Source: Lachnospiraceae bacterium (GTDB taxonomy: Bacteria > Bacillota > Clostridia > Lachnospirales > Lachnospiraceae). From it: a stretch of 7,398 nucleotides of DNA. Shown here piece after piece: positions 5,913 through 7,398 of this stretch. The stretch is taken from assembly GCA_017477805.1 (NCBI GenBank), contig JAFUUM010000022.1:1-7398 (forward strand), given 5' to 3'. A program made the position numbers and the translations under genes. How positions within the stretch are numbered: position 1 is the first letter of the stretch; each line of letters begins with the position of its first letter. Below the pieces are notes generated by a model, which was not told the origin of the DNA, did no database searches, and was given only the letters and a program-made list of their open reading frames with translations.

Positions 5913-7398
5913 TTATTTTCCAAAATCCGTATCCGCATTGCCCTGAAGGCGTACGATGATACAATCCTCCTCTTCCCGCACGGAACCTTCCGCCGGCCAC
6001 TCCGGCATATCCGCTGCCTTTAAGACCGCATCCGCGGCGGTCTGCGCGGTGGGTTCCACATACGGATATCCAAGGCTTTCCAGATACCCCAGGATCGTCC
6101 TGGTGTTGTGGAAATCCGACGCCTCTCCCAGCTTTCCCCGAAGCTCGTACACGGAGAGGGTCATATAACTTCCCGTTTCCTCAAAGGTGTAACAGGAAGG
6201 ATTTCTTTTCGCATTTAAACAGCCCACGAAAACAACGGGCTTATTTACATCAAACCCATCGATGCGCTGCGTTAGTTTCACAGCCTCCATCCGGTCCGCT
6301 TCCCGGACCACATCCCGGGTATAGTGAAGCCTGAGGATCTCAGCCGTCTGCAGATAAAGCAGGCAGGATGCGATAACCAGCAGCGCGATATACACCGGCC
6401 TTTTCTTTTTCCTGGTCTTTTCCCCAAGCGTTTCTTCCACGAACAGGAAAACCCCAACGCTCCACATGAGGGCGCACACCGCAGGCAGGGTCAGCTGTCC
6501 GCGATAGGTAGGCGGTGTTCCCATCAAAAACAACAGGAAAAAAGGCGATATTGCAAGGGCAAATGCCGCGATCACTCCGAGGACGCTGATCTTTTTCCGG
6601 ATCAGGGCCGCGATAACGCCTGCCGCAAAGACGATAAGTCCCGTGGGATAAGCCCAGGTGGTAAAGAAATCCACGTGGAGCAGGATCACTTTCATATAGA
6701 GCCGGATGGTCCGGAAAGTATCCAGGATGGGCTGCTGCCCCCACATGATCTGGTCGCTCAAATACTCCATGCTGCCGGAGAAAAACAGTTTCACCAGCAC
6801 CTCATAGATCACAAAGGCCGCAAAGAACTGGGCGGTGATCATGTAGGTCCGGCGAAGGGTGTTCTCTTCTTTCCGGTATTCCATCAGCATAAACACCGCA
6901 AAGTACAGTGCCAGCTGGATGTTTACCATGACCTGATAGGTTCCGAAAGCAAAGATCAAAAGCGGGATCCCTGCCATCACATACTTCCAAACACCTTCCC
7001 GCAGTCCCCGGATCAGCAGCAGGTTTGCTGCGATCTCTGCCAGAAAGGCAAGCATCAGCGCTACCGCCTGAAACTGAAACTGGAACTGTTCCGCAAAGAT
7101 CAGGGAGCACATCATCAGACAGGAAGCGATGGTCAGGATCCCCTCAGGGATCTTCTCATCCACCTGCTTAAAAAGATATACAAAGCCTCTGCAAACAAAG
7201 AACGCAAGGGCCAAAAAGATCAGACCTTCAAAGTAGGGTTCGTAAACCGAAAAACCCAGTCCCCATCTTGTGAGGGCCATGGAAAACCGTCCGTCTTCCA
7301 GGAAAAAATACATGAAACCCGGACGGTTTACAAAATATTCTTCATCAATGTAAAACGGTGCCGAAAACAGGACGCTTCCGTAACAGACAAACAGAAGG
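5913..7398 (-). CDS. GtrII-like polytopic glucosyltransferase (GT-C type), 5' end missing
   Basis: A multi-pass membrane protein resembling the glucosyltransferase-domain (GtrII) family, which transfers a sugar from a polyprenyl-phosphate donor to a surface glycan outside the membrane. The frame is open to the right edge: 494 complete codons are visible and the true start lies outside. The first visible residues are a hydrophobic segment ending in SAPFYIDEEYFVNRPGF; the acidic IDEE (visible residues 17-20) in the first outside loop is the expected GT-C motif, followed by LEDGRFSM. The Met at 7313 is therefore internal. About ten hydrophobic helices follow up to roughly visible residue 350, including the GTPPTYRGQLTLP loop (293-305). 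The last 135 or so residues (TRDVVREADRM onward) form a soluble tail with no recognised catalytic motif, common in clostridial members. It ends in TAA 18 bases before the kinase. Sugar, acceptor and exact family are uncertain. Confidence 0.78.
   Translation of the reverse strand, partial: LLFVCYGSVLFSAPFYIDEEYFVNRPGFMYFFLEDGRFSMALTRWGLGFSVYEPYFEGLIFLALAFFVCRGFVYLFKQVDEKIPEGILTIASCLMMCSLIFAEQFQFQFQAVALMLAFLAEIAANLLLIRGLREGVWKYVMAGIPLLIFAFGTYQVMVNIQLALYFAVFMLMEYRKEENTLRRTYMITAQFFAAFVIYEVLVKLFFSGSMEYLSDQIMWGQQPILDTFRTIRLYMKVILLHVDFFTTWAYPTGLIVFAAGVIAALIRKKISVLGVIAAFALAISPFFLLFLMGTPPTYRGQLTLPAVCALMWSVGVFLFVEETLGEKTRKKKRPVYIALLVIASCLLYLQTAEILRLHYTRDVVREADRMEAVKLTQRIDGFDVNKPVVFVGCLNAKRNPSCYTFEETGSYMTLSVYELRGKLGEASDFHNTRTILGYLESLGYPYVEPTAQTAADAVLKAADMPEWPAEGSVREEEDCIIVRLQGNADTDFGK

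Noticed and set aside
5913..7313. ATG at 7313 as the start of the membrane glycosyltransferase
   Set aside because: The frame stays open to the window edge and encodes a hydrophobic segment plus the acidic IDEE loop expected in this family, so the real start is outside the window.
1..7398. CRISPR arrays, tRNA or rRNA genes, insertion sequences, attachment sites
   Set aside because: The window is almost fully occupied by the six genes. No repeat array, tRNA-like fold, transposase or flanking terminal repeat was seen.

Overview
The window is a compact, unidirectional gene block. All six recognisable genes lie on the minus strand, so transcription runs from the right edge (7398) to the left edge (1). 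Coding density is close to complete: the gaps are 18, -4 (overlap), 9, 36 and 27 bases. No stretch over 300 bases lacks a gene, and no internal promoter or convincing terminator is visible. G-rich Shine-Dalgarno sites, moderate GC content and the style of the GtrA-like and glucosyltransferase proteins suggest a Gram-positive anaerobe of the class Clostridia, probably Lachnospiraceae. This is an inference from protein style, not from a marker gene.

In order of transcription the genes are: (1) a polytopic GT-C type membrane protein resembling GtrII-type glucosyltransferases, cut at its 5' end by the right edge; (2) an FGGY-family carbohydrate kinase, xylulokinase-like; (3) a class II aldolase/adducin-family protein with a complete N-terminal catalytic domain and what looks like a degenerate second copy of the C-terminal half; (4) a small GtrA-family four-helix membrane protein whose reading frame is interrupted by an in-frame TAA at codon 19; (5) a class III aminotransferase of the glutamate-1-semialdehyde aminomutase type, with an N-terminal extension; (6) a cardiolipin synthase of the phospholipase D superfamily, cut at its 3' end by the left edge.

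The most interesting feature is the combination. A sugar kinase plus class II aldolase normally signals ketose catabolism (fucose, rhamnose and similar). Here the pair comes with no visible isomerase, transporter or regulator. It is embedded among envelope genes: a polyprenyl-sugar-dependent glycosyltransferase, a GtrA-type putative flippase and a cardiolipin synthase, together with an aminotransferase. I infer that the soluble enzymes may make or remodel a small (possibly aminated) polyol or sugar phosphate used on a surface glycan or lipid headgroup. The substrate cannot be read from the sequence. The clearest direct observation is the nonsense codon in the GtrA-like gene: it lies after a good ribosome-binding site coupled to the aldolase stop and just before the first membrane helix, while the rest of the protein remains intact.
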